A DNA stretch of 8,409 nucleotides from Methylocapsa sp. (GTDB taxonomy: Bacteria; Pseudomonadota; Alphaproteobacteria; Rhizobiales; Beijerinckiaceae). Positions 1 through 4,933 of this stretch are shown in pieces. How positions within the stretch are numbered: the first letter of the stretch is position 1; each line of letters begins with the position of its first letter. The stretch spans positions 1 through 8,409 of the forward strand of contig PLUZ01000301.1 of NCBI GenBank assembly GCA_003162995.1, given 5' to 3'. A program made the translations under genes and the position numbers. The notes below the pieces were generated by a model. The model had not been told where the DNA came from. It worked only from the letters and a program-made list of their open reading frames with translations, and searched no databases.

Positions 1-538
1 TGGCCGCACGCGACCTGGAAGCAACAGAACGATATGACCGAGTGACGACCTCGACGGTGACCGAGCCCTTGAGATCAACGGAGTCGGCCGTGACGTTCTC
101 GACCAAGCTCGCAAGCAACGGCGTGGCCAATATGCCTTGGATGTATCTGATCAAGATTTTGGCCTGCTCGCGGTCCGCGGCAACAAGCAACACGACAGCG
201 CGCTCGCCAGGCGACAGGAACCGGCGCCAGTCCCTGAAGGCGGCCAGAAACACCGCAATGATAGCCATCACGAAGCTTTTGCCGCCCCGCCGGTCAATCA
301 CGAGCCAAACGAATTGAAAAGCCGCAATGGGCGCCACAGCGCGGCCCGTGCAGGCCCGAAAGATTTCAAGCTGGCCATCGTCCATCGGCAAACCAAAAGC
401 AGCCGCCAGGAAGGCAAGCCAGGGCCGCCACGACTCAGGATCGCGGATAGCACCGCCAAGCAGGCCAGGTTCGGCAAGAGCGTCGAGGACTGAGAGCTCG
501 GAGAGCTTACAAGCGATGTTGCGCGAATGCTTAGACAT
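1..538 (-). CDS. terL: Terminase large subunit, N-terminal part (runs off the left edge)
   Basis: An open frame begins at ATG 538 and stays open to base 1, giving 179 residues without a stop. The large terminase is the ATP-driven motor and nuclease that cuts phage DNA and pumps it into a prohead. The key sign is a Walker A variant of the terminase type, DRRGGKS at residues 82-88, after a hydrophobic strand. About 30 residues later comes a VVLLVAADREQAK segment (residues 115-127), typical of the ATPase fold, and near the edge an SYRSV stretch (168-172) like the conserved S-x-R-S-x-R region of terminases. Walker B and the C-terminal nuclease would lie left of the window. The start overlaps the end of the TerS-like gene by 8 bases, so translational coupling is likely; no clear Shine-Dalgarno is seen. 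The assignment comes from motifs and context and is fairly firm. Confidence 0.8.
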   Translation of the reverse strand, partial: MSKHSRNIACKLSELSVLDALAEPGLLGGAIRDPESWRPWLAFLAAAFGLPMDDGQLEIFRACTGRAVAPIAAFQFVWLVIDRRGGKSFVMAIIAVFLAAFRDWRRFLSPGERAVVLLVAADREQAKILIRYIQGILATPLLASLVENVTADSVDLKGSVTVEVVTRSYRSVASRSRAA

Positions 539-950
539 TGGCGCCGGCCCGCCGCTTGGCTACGCGATCTAAGACAGCGTCAATATCGTCATTCACCGGC
601 CGAGCCCGGCGCTCTAAGCCGAGGCTTTCGAGGATGCGGCGGAGGCGATCGCACACCATGCCGTAATTGTTAAGATCGAACGCCAAGTCACGGGCTAGGT
701 CGGCCTCAATCGATTCAGCCATGATGGAAAGTGATGCCGCGCGCCTGATAAGCTGCCGCTGGCCTTCCGACAAAAGGTCAGCACCGCCAAGGTCGAGCGT
801 CATCACCTCAACAAGATCCCGGAACCGGCGAGCCGTTTGAGTGCGGCCGTCAAGCCCGGCGACAGCAAACAGGCGGCTGCCGTTGGTCACGCTCGACCTA
901 TGGCAACGCTGGGTGCCGGTTAATGGCTGGGTATCTGTGGCAGTTTCCAT
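531..950 (-). CDS. Putative terminase small subunit-like protein
   Basis: A 139-residue protein, mostly predicted helical after a basic N-terminal stretch with the sequence SSVTNGSRLF. A conserved-looking core follows: GLDGRTQTARRFRDLVEV, then a DLGGADLLSEGQRQLIRRAA stretch, and later a leucine/arginine-rich helix RLRRILESLGLERRARPV. Proteins of this kind occur directly upstream of terminase large subunits in alphaproteobacterial prophages and probably act as the DNA-recognising small terminase. That role is inferred from position and from my memory of similar proteins; no helix-turn-helix is obvious by eye. The stop codon lies inside the terL start region (8-base overlap), the usual terS–terL coupling. 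ATG 950 has only a weak purine-rich stretch upstream. It appears to head a late packaging operon reading left. Confidence 0.55.
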   Translation of the reverse strand: METATDTQPLTGTQRCHRSSVTNGSRLFAVAGLDGRTQTARRFRDLVEVMTLDLGGADLLSEGQRQLIRRAASLSIMAESIEADLARDLAFDLNNYGMVCDRLRRILESLGLERRARPVNDDIDAVLDRVAKRRAGANV

Positions 951-971
951 ACATTAATGCTGCCTGTACGT

Positions 972-1006
972 TGCCCCAAATGTAAAGAGGCTCGCGCAGT
1001 TGCCAA
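972..1006 (-). promoter_or_regulatory. Possible sigma70-type promoter for the terS–terL operon
   Basis: On the minus strand a TTGGCA box (1006-1001) is followed after 16 bases by TACATT (984-979). These match the housekeeping consensus at 5 of 6 and 4 of 6 positions. Transcription would start near 972, about 20 bases before the ATG at 950. The boxes were found by eye and the -10 match is modest. Confidence 0.35.
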
Positions 1007-1041
1007 CATCACATTGATTAACAACGGTTTTTATTTTTAGA

Positions 1042-1064
1042 GCATGTGATGGTGTATCACGTGC
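1042..1064. promoter_or_regulatory. Imperfect inverted repeat, possible operator upstream of terS
   Basis: GCATGTGAT (1042-1050) and ATCACGTGC (1056-1064) form 9-base arms with one mismatch around a 5-base centre. No T-run follows on the relevant strand, which argues against a terminator. It lies about 35 bp upstream of the possible terS -35 box. Its half-site ATGTGA/TCACAT also occurs at 1009-1014 and three times in front of alpA, so a shared regulator is conceivable. Confidence 0.4.
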
Positions 1065-1168
1065 GGCGGGAACTGAGCCGGAATGCATGGAGCGAAAGCG
1101 CGGCTGTTATGGTGGCTAGCCAGGAAGAAAAAAGTGGGTAAGCTTAGCAGTTTCGTTAAAGGCTCTTT

Positions 1169-1188
1169 GGTGCAATGGCATTTGCACC
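1169..1188. repeat. Inverted repeat overlapping the left iteron set
   Basis: GGTGCAA (1169-1175) and TTGCACC (1182-1188) are perfect 7-base inverted arms separated by 6 bases. The right arm is the first unit of the tandem array. The left arm is therefore an extra, oppositely oriented copy of the same GGTGCA core, and may be an outlying binding site for the same protein. Confidence 0.5.
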
Positions 1189-1207
1189 CTTTGCACCCTT
1201 TGCACCC
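1181..1207. repeat. Left iteron set: three perfect 9-bp tandem repeats
   Basis: The unit TTTGCACCC occurs at 1181-1189, 1190-1198 and 1199-1207 with no mismatch, and a partial fourth unit TTTG follows. Read on the minus strand the unit is GGGTGCAAA, sharing the core GGTGCA with the right-hand set. The 9-bp period is short of one helical turn, as in many compact binding arrays. Short ORFs across it encode repeated tripeptides and are repeat artefacts. Confidence 0.9.
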
Positions 1208-1231
1208 TTTGTTTCTATTCTTCGACGCGAA

Positions 1232-1246
1232 TTTGGCATTGCCAAA
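1232..1246. repeat. Perfect 15-bp palindrome at the centre of the iteron region
   Basis: TTTGGCA (1232-1238), a single T at 1239, then TGCCAAA (1240-1246). The arms match perfectly. The centre coincides with the centre of the two flanking repeat sets, so the palindrome is part of one large dyad and not a separate element. Confidence 0.85.
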
Positions 1247-1270
1247 AAACCATATAGGGGCTGAAAGAAA

Positions 1271-1297
1271 CGGTGCAGACGGTGCAGACGGTGCAGA
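1271..1297. repeat. Right iteron set: three perfect 9-bp tandem repeats
   Basis: The unit CGGTGCAGA occurs at 1271-1279, 1280-1288 and 1289-1297 with no mismatch. Compared with the left set read on the minus strand, 7 of 9 positions agree and the GGTGCA core is identical. The set ends 22 bases before the ATG of the small plus-strand gene at 1320, so a protein bound here could also repress or activate that gene. Confidence 0.9.
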
Positions 1298-1319
1298 GAA
1301 ATGAAAATTGGGGATGCGA

Positions 1320-1613
1320 ATGAGTAGGTTCCGAAATGCTCTCGGTCGTCTCCACAACGCAGACATGGATGACCAAATGCGCATTGCCTATGACTACGCA
1401 TTGGCCTTGGACGCTGAGATTGGCGCGATCGAGCCCGGTCTCATCGTAGCGGGTAACAAGGACCCCGGCGGCCACATTGAGTGGGTGCGGCTCAACGCCA
1501 GGCTCGATCGATACATTGCCGCGCTGAGCGGCAATCCTACCCTTCTGCGTGCAATGAATGGCAACAATCTCGACGTTAACGACATGCTTGATCGACCGGC
1601 GGGTAAAATTTGA
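1320..1613 (+). CDS. Small hypothetical protein, opposite in direction to the rest of the element
   Basis: An unrecognised 97-residue protein, and the only plausible element gene on the plus strand. ATG 1320 is preceded by GGGGA at a normal distance; ATG 1314 and TTG 1308 are alternative starts. The sequence looks globular and helical, with the stretch DDQMRIAYDYALALDAEIGAIEPGL, then a KDPGGHIEWVRLNARLDRYIAAL segment. There is no signal peptide or membrane segment and no known motif that I can name. It begins 22 bases after the right-hand iteron set and ends 7 bases from the convergent helicase gene. Its position next to the candidate origin makes a replication or copy-control role possible, but that is speculation. 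It could also be a chance ORF, although its composition looks protein-like. Confidence 0.5.
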   Translation: MSRFRNALGRLHNADMDDQMRIAYDYALALDAEIGAIEPGLIVAGNKDPGGHIEWVRLNARLDRYIAALSGNPTLLRAMNGNNLDVNDMLDRPAGKI

Positions 1614-1621
1614 GCGCCGGT
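1595..1621. terminator. Possible hairpin between the convergent small gene and the helicase gene
   Basis: ACCGGCG (1595-1601) and CGCCGGT (1615-1621) are perfect 7-base inverted arms with a 13-base loop. They span the meeting point of two convergent genes, where a shared terminator is expected. No T-run follows on either strand, so Rho-independent termination would be weak and the pairing may be chance in GC-rich coding sequence. Confidence 0.25.
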
Positions 1622-3282
1622 TAGCCTGGTCCCTTCGTCTTAATGACTTTCCACATAACCTTTTGACTATGATCGTCTCGTCCGTCTTGGACGACCTTCA
1701 TTCCGCCGCCGATTTTGCAGGCATTCTTTCGCAGCCAGCCGGCCAGCTTTTTCGTGTGGAGCGAGCCATCCCTATTCGGCGCGACGTTCATCAAAGCTTC
1801 GCGCAAATCTGGGTTGGTAAATCCGCCGCCCCCATAGCCGTCATCGCGGTCTCTTGCCTGAACTCGGGCGGCAATAGCTTTGAGCGTGCATGCCTCGTCG
1901 CCGATGGAATTGTGCCAGGCTGCGAGCACCTCCGCGATGGTTTCGCGATCCGCGTCAGCTTCTTCGCTTACTGCAATAGACTGAACAGGGTCGGCGCATC
2001 CGAGCCATATCAACGGCCGCTGGACAAATCTCGACCATGCTCCGAACGATACCAATTTGGCGAATTCCACTTCTGGCTCTCCGGCCGCGAGATAGGCCCT
2101 GACAATCGTCATGACGGCCGCAATATACTTGCCTCTGTCCGCGAGAATTTCCTGGTACGGATTTCGCTTGAACGTCCGCTTTTCTGGCGACACTTCGTTA
2201 GGGTCAATCGCGCAAAGCAGTGTCCGGCGCACCATATCGCCGCGGACCGCGATGTTGCAGCCGGTCGCGAAAATGCAGGCTTTGTTTTGGATATCGACAT
2301 TCTTTGACTGGCCGAGAACCCGAACGGTGACCATTGGTTGCTCGACGGCCACCGCCAGCTTGTCGGAACATAGAACATCGTTGACGTTGTCCAAAGAGAT
2401 GATCGGCTGGCATTTCAATAATGCCGAGTCGATGCGCTTATCTGTTTCGGCCTCATCCCGCCCGGCTGTCGTGACAGGGCAAGGGGCGCCGGTTGAGATG
2501 GCAGAAACTAGGTTCACAAGGTAGCTCTTGCCGGAGCCATATTCTGGCGCCTTAATGGCGTGCATCGGCGCTACATCCATTGCGGCGCGTATCACCGGTG
2601 TTATGAGCGCCGATAGGGCAACGGCCTTGTCTACCCTCGGATCCACGAAGGGGAACTCAGTAAGCAACTCCTCGAGCAATCCTAATGCCGCAAACGCATC
2701 ATCTTTGTTTGGTTTTTCGCTCATGCGTGGTAATTGCAGATTAGGATTTGTCGCGTGGTAAAGCTGCGTTTCTGGGTCGTATCCAGGCTCTGACAAAATC
2801 GATCCGTCATGCCTCAAGGTCGGTGTGGTGATGACACCCGAAATTCTCTGGAAGTTCCAATTGCCAGCGCGCGCCAAAAGTATTTCAGCCCCAATGGGGG
2901 GCGGAGCGCCTGGGAGAAATTTCTTTTCCCGAGAATTGTATTTTTCCCAGCCAGTGGCTTTAGACATGAGGTCAATTAACCGAGCCTTTTCAAGCTCGCG
3001 TAACGTGACCGTTTGCGTCCATCCTCCTCCATAGGTAGGAACTTTTTCAGTGCTCGGTTCGACGAGGGCGCCGCTGCGGTGAAAGACGGGGAGCCCGGCA
3101 TCTATAATTGCCCGTTCGGCATCATCCGCGATAACGTGTGGCTCGGCGGCTGTGAACCTTATAGGCGGCTTGAACCGGGTTACGACGCCTTCAAGGACTC
3201 CCGGCATAAAAGGGTACCGAGGCTTCCCGTCAGGGCTGGTGATTGGTTTGCCGCTATGCTCCATTTTTTCGACTACGGTCAT
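1621..3282 (-). CDS. Phage/plasmid primase-helicase-type AAA+ ATPase
   Basis: A 553-residue protein with a central P-loop ATPase like the C-terminal helicase part of phage and plasmid primases. It would unwind the element's DNA for replication. Visible motifs are Walker A APEYGSGKS (245-253), Walker B PIISLDNVN (293-301), a sensor-1 segment ATGCN (339-343) and a basic MVRRT segment (350-354) that may hold the arginine finger. No catalytic primase motifs are evident in the first 200 residues, so priming may depend on the host or on another gene. The C-terminal 100 residues hold an RDRDDGYGGGGFTNPDLREAL-like region and a basic tail that could bind DNA. ATG 3282 overlaps the rusA stop by ATGA, with GGAGG seven bases upstream. 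It is the last gene of the alpA operon and ends about 320 bp from the iteron array, which it may recognise. Confidence 0.75.
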   Translation of the reverse strand: MTVVEKMEHSGKPITSPDGKPRYPFMPGVLEGVVTRFKPPIRFTAAEPHVIADDAERAIIDAGLPVFHRSGALVEPSTEKVPTYGGGWTQTVTLRELEKARLIDLMSKATGWEKYNSREKKFLPGAPPPIGAEILLARAGNWNFQRISGVITTPTLRHDGSILSEPGYDPETQLYHATNPNLQLPRMSEKPNKDDAFAALGLLEELLTEFPFVDPRVDKAVALSALITPVIRAAMDVAPMHAIKAPEYGSGKSYLVNLVSAISTGAPCPVTTAGRDEAETDKRIDSALLKCQPIISLDNVNDVLCSDKLAVAVEQPMVTVRVLGQSKNVDIQNKACIFATGCNIAVRGDMVRRTLLCAIDPNEVSPEKRTFKRNPYQEILADRGKYIAAVMTIVRAYLAAGEPEVEFAKLVSFGAWSRFVQRPLIWLGCADPVQSIAVSEEADADRETIAEVLAAWHNSIGDEACTLKAIAARVQARDRDDGYGGGGFTNPDLREALMNVAPNRDGSLHTKKLAGWLRKNACKIGGGMKVVQDGRDDHSQKVMWKVIKTKGPG

Positions 3283-3698
3283 GGCGCACCCTCCGCTTCG
3301 AGGGCAATTGCCGACACGGTGACGCCGGCAATCGGGCTGTAGGCCTTCTGCACGATCAGACTTGCAACCAGCGCGTCATCGCCGAAGACGATCTCGTTGA
3401 TTGAATCCGCGACGATTTTCGCAATGTTGTCGGCGTCTGGTTTCGACGTACGCCAGTGCGCCTCGGCTGCCCGCTTTTTCGACCACGATGCCGGCACGCG
3501 ATAAAGCGCGGTGATGCGTAGTTCGACCGGCCCGGCGAGGGGCGGCTGCCCGTCCATCACCTTGAATGCGGCAAGCTTCACGAGGGCCATGAAGTCGCGT
3601 TGCCGCTTGGGTGTAAAACGGGCCTTTCCGTTTCCGCCGCTGTGGGCAAAGGCGATAGGCTCGCCGGGAATTGTGAAGGTGATGGAAGGCGCGCTCAT
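3279..3698 (-). CDS. rusA: RusA-family Holliday-junction resolvase
   Basis: A 139-residue protein, the usual RusA size. RusA cuts four-way DNA junctions and in phages resolves recombination or replication intermediates before packaging. The N-terminus MSAPSITFTIPGEPI matches the family's first strand, with a basic segment RFTPKRQRDF (28-37). The acidic catalytic signature is present as KPDADN (86-91, Asp88 and Asp90), followed by ADSINEIVFGDDALV with Asp107/Asp108, matching the KPD-D-N … D-D pattern of RusA. I chose ATG 3698 because it overlaps the previous stop as ATGA and has GAGGGAG in front; the frame is open further upstream (to 3881) but that extension lies within the preceding gene and has atypical composition. 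The stop overlaps the helicase start, also ATGA, so the three genes are translationally coupled. Confidence 0.85.
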   Translation of the reverse strand: MSAPSITFTIPGEPIAFAHSGGNGKARFTPKRQRDFMALVKLAAFKVMDGQPPLAGPVELRITALYRVPASWSKKRAAEAHWRTSKPDADNIAKIVADSINEIVFGDDALVASLIVQKAYSPIAGVTVSAIALEAEGAP

Positions 3699-4012
3699 TG
3701 GCTTGCTCCCTCTTGATGGAGGGCGACGAGATCTTTGGCATTGGCCGCGATGTTGCGCCAATAGGCCCCGGCGCAACGGAGCCCGTAAACGAAACCGGGG
3801 ATGTTTCCGGCTTTTCGCATTGCAAGTGCGGCTTCTAGCGTGGAGATCATCGGGGAAACGACCCAACCGATCTCGTCGCAAATCATCTCAATTTTTGCTT
3901 GCGCAATATAGGAGGATTTTGTAGTCTTGGAACCGTCTATGCTGCCAAGCAATGACGTATTTCCGAGCCCGTCAGCGCCCCCCGCTGGCGGGTTTCGTTT
4001 TGGGTTGGTCAT
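3695..4012 (-). CDS. Hypothetical protein between alpA and rusA
   Basis: An unrecognised 105-residue protein. The first 35 residues are polar and rich in Gly, Ser, Thr and Asn, and look disordered. The rest looks helical, with IAQAKIEMICDEIGWVVSP, a possible LEAALAMRKAG helix, and GFVYGLRCAGAYWRNIAANA. There is no signal peptide, clear membrane span or known motif. It starts 6 bases after the alpA stop, with GGAGG inside the end of alpA, and its stop overlaps the rusA ATG as ATGA. This fixes it as a real member of the early operon. A role in replication or recombination is suggested only by its neighbours. Confidence 0.65.
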   Translation of the reverse strand: MTNPKRNPPAGGADGLGNTSLLGSIDGSKTTKSSYIAQAKIEMICDEIGWVVSPMISTLEAALAMRKAGNIPGFVYGLRCAGAYWRNIAANAKDLVALHQEGASQ

Positions 4013-4018
4013 AGCGAA

Positions 4019-4240
4019 TCACGCCTCCACCGCGATAGAGGCAGGCTTTTTCGCTCCGGTTTTCGGCGTCCGACGCGGGCGAGCCGCGATCCAGGCTTCG
4101 ACTTCATCGAGGCGCCACGCCAAACGATTAGTGCCTAGCGCGAACGGTTTCGGGAAGCCGTAGTTTTCAATCGCGCGCGCCAAGCACATGCGATTCGTCA
4201 CAATCGAATGCTGTTCGAGATATTTATATGAGACGAACAC
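4019..4240 (-). CDS. alpA: AlpA-family DNA-binding regulator/excisionase-like protein
   Basis: A 73-residue protein with the AlpA/excisionase winged-helix pattern: YLEQHSIV at the start, then RMCLARAIENYGFPKPFALGTNRLAWRLDEVEAWIAAR. The GFPKP…W+LDEVEAWI sequence is the hallmark of the family, followed by a basic tail (RPRRTPKTGAKK). In the E. coli CP4-57 island AlpA activates the integrase gene, and in Gram-negative PICIs it is a key regulator of the island. It opens the operon alpA–105 aa–rusA–helicase and lies 286 bases left of the int-side genes. The start is GTG 4240, with AAGGAG nine bases upstream; this Shine-Dalgarno lies in one arm of a perfect inverted repeat, so control at the RNA or DNA level is likely. 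The family call is strong, but activator and excisionase roles cannot be told apart here. Confidence 0.85.
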   Translation of the reverse strand: MFVSYKYLEQHSIVTNRMCLARAIENYGFPKPFALGTNRLAWRLDEVEAWIAARPRRTPKTGAKKPASIAVEA

Positions 4241-4250
4241 TGAGGTTCAC

Positions 4251-4278
4251 TCCTTCACATTGGCTACGATGTGAAGGA
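4251..4278 (-). promoter_or_regulatory. Perfect 10-bp inverted repeat covering the alpA ribosome-binding site
   Basis: TCCTTCACAT (4251-4260) and ATGTGAAGGA (4269-4278) pair perfectly around an 8-base loop. In the minus-strand transcript the downstream arm contains AAGGA of the alpA Shine-Dalgarno, so the hairpin would hide the ribosome-binding site. As DNA it is equally a good dimer operator, perhaps for AlpA itself. No T-run follows, so it is not a terminator. Confidence 0.6.
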
Positions 4279-4307
4279 AGGTGACGTGTATTGGCATCTA
4301 ATGTGAG
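4259..4307. repeat. Direct repeat ATTGGC-N4/5-ATGTGA in the alpA control region
   Basis: ATTGGC at 4259-4264 is followed by ATGTGA at 4269-4274. The same pair recurs at 4290-4295 and 4301-4306. The copies are 31 bp apart, close to three helical turns, so proteins bound at both would face the same side of the DNA. The ATGTGA of the first copy is also part of the inverted repeat. I saw no convincing -35/-10 pair for alpA in this stretch. Confidence 0.5.
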
Positions 4308-4323
4308 TGTCAGAACTCAGGAT

Positions 4324-4530
4324 TTATTTAGTGGGTTTTGACACCTTAATGCTTCGCCTCAATAGCTCAGCAAATCCGCTTTCAAATTCCGTGGTGGAGG
4401 GAAGCATGAGAATCGAAGCTTTCGCAAAATTGCTGAATGGTGTTTTGGGCAGCTCCCAGGTTGTCGAGCCGCTTATCCCCGCTTTTTCGCTGGTTCCATC
4501 GGTCCACGCTTTGGCGAGTTCATAAATCAA
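4324..4530 (-). CDS. Doubtful small ORF after the 134-aa gene
   Basis: A possible 68-residue protein starting at TTG 4530, which overlaps the preceding TGA stop in the manner of a coupled start. There is no Shine-Dalgarno, and no family is recognised. The sequence has a STTWELPKTPF stretch and a basic C-terminus (RRSIKVSKPTK). A plus-strand frame across the same bases is also open, so neither strand is clearly coding. It may be non-coding spacer between the int-side genes and the alpA control region. Confidence 0.22.
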   Translation of the reverse strand: MIYELAKAWTDGTSEKAGISGSTTWELPKTPFSNFAKASILMLPSTTEFESGFAELLRRSIKVSKPTK

Positions 4531-4931
4531 AATGCATTTTGGACTGCGTATGGTGTCAGAGAGTTTAGTGTCTCGCGCGCGCTCTCGCACAAAATGTCCA
4601 GCGCTACCGGCAGAGTCTCCAGAGCCCGCAAGGGCGCCGGTTGCTGGGCGTAAATTCCGCGCGGAATAGACTGCGATATAGAACGGTGAAGCTGCATATA
4701 TTTAGTGCCTCCAATAGGCTGAATTGTTTTCATCAGTCTTTCGGCGGCGTCGAGAAAATCTTCGATTTGAAATTTCGCACACTCTCGATCTTGAATTTGT
4801 TTATAGCGACACACCGCATTGCCTGCGTCCATAATGATTCTTTCGTGCCGCCATTGTTCGGCTTTAGACTGTTGAAGAAACTCCGCGAGAGGGTGGCAAT
4901 CTAGTTGTGAATCTGGGAAAAGAAGATCCAT
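4527..4931 (-). CDS. Hypothetical protein downstream of the integrase
   Basis: An unrecognised 134-residue protein. ATG 4931 lies 2 bases after the integrase stop, with GAGGA inside the end of the integrase, so the two are one transcription unit. The frame extends upstream, but that would place the start deep inside the integrase gene. The sequence is largely helical: HPLAEFLQQSKAEQWRHERI, then CAKFQIEDFLDAAERLMKTI, and a C-terminal LPVALDILCESARETL. There is no membrane span, signal or nucleic-acid-binding motif that I can name. G+C looks lower here than in comM, as expected of acquired DNA. A role in excision or integration control is suggested only by the pairing with int. Confidence 0.55.
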   Translation of the reverse strand: MDLLFPDSQLDCHPLAEFLQQSKAEQWRHERIIMDAGNAVCRYKQIQDRECAKFQIEDFLDAAERLMKTIQPIGGTKYMQLHRSISQSIPRGIYAQQPAPLRALETLPVALDILCESARETLNSLTPYAVQNAF

Positions 4932-4933
4932 CG

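Larger units (their letters stand above)
1181..1297. other. Candidate iteron-type replication origin of the element
   Basis: Three GGGTGCAAA units (minus strand) and three CGGTGCAGA units (plus strand) face each other across a 63-bp spacer (1208-1270). The spacer holds about 38% G+C by hand count, well below its surroundings. The outer ends (1181 and 1297) and inner ends (1207 and 1271) are equidistant from base 1239, the centre of a perfect 15-bp palindrome. The inner flanks TTTGTTTC (1208-1215) and GAAAGAAA (1263-1270) also mirror each other with one mismatch. Iterons flanking an AT-rich core is the known layout of SaPI origins, where the element's own initiator/helicase binds. The helicase gene is close by (its 3' end is at 1621). 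The repeats are seen directly; the origin function is inferred. A large operator controlling the flanking genes is the main alternative. Confidence 0.55.

Noticed and set aside
40..60. GTCACCGTC match between terL (minus strand) and the comM junction as a second attachment core
   Set aside because: Only 9 bases, on the opposite strand and inside terminase coding sequence; best explained by chance.
42..572. Plus-strand ORFs over the left end
   Set aside because: They lie opposite the terminase large subunit, whose minus-strand frame is open to the edge and carries a recognisable Walker A motif.
1181..1297. CRISPR array
   Set aside because: The repeats are 9 bp and directly adjacent, without unique spacers, and there are no cas genes.
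1037..1475. Several overlapping minus-strand ORFs with repeated KGC / RLH / TVC tripeptides
   Set aside because: They are created by reading the 9-bp tandem repeats in three frames; composition is not protein-like and there is no ribosome-binding site.
1558..2307. 249-aa plus-strand ORF
   Set aside because: It lies antisense to the AAA+ helicase gene and shows no motifs of its own.
3699..3881. N-terminal extension of the RusA frame
   Set aside because: It overlaps the preceding gene, is abnormally Arg-rich, and the RusA family start matches ATG 3698 with a good Shine-Dalgarno.
4338..4343. Plus-strand TTGACA as a promoter -35 box
   Set aside because: No acceptable -10 box at 16-18 bases, and no convincing plus-strand gene downstream.
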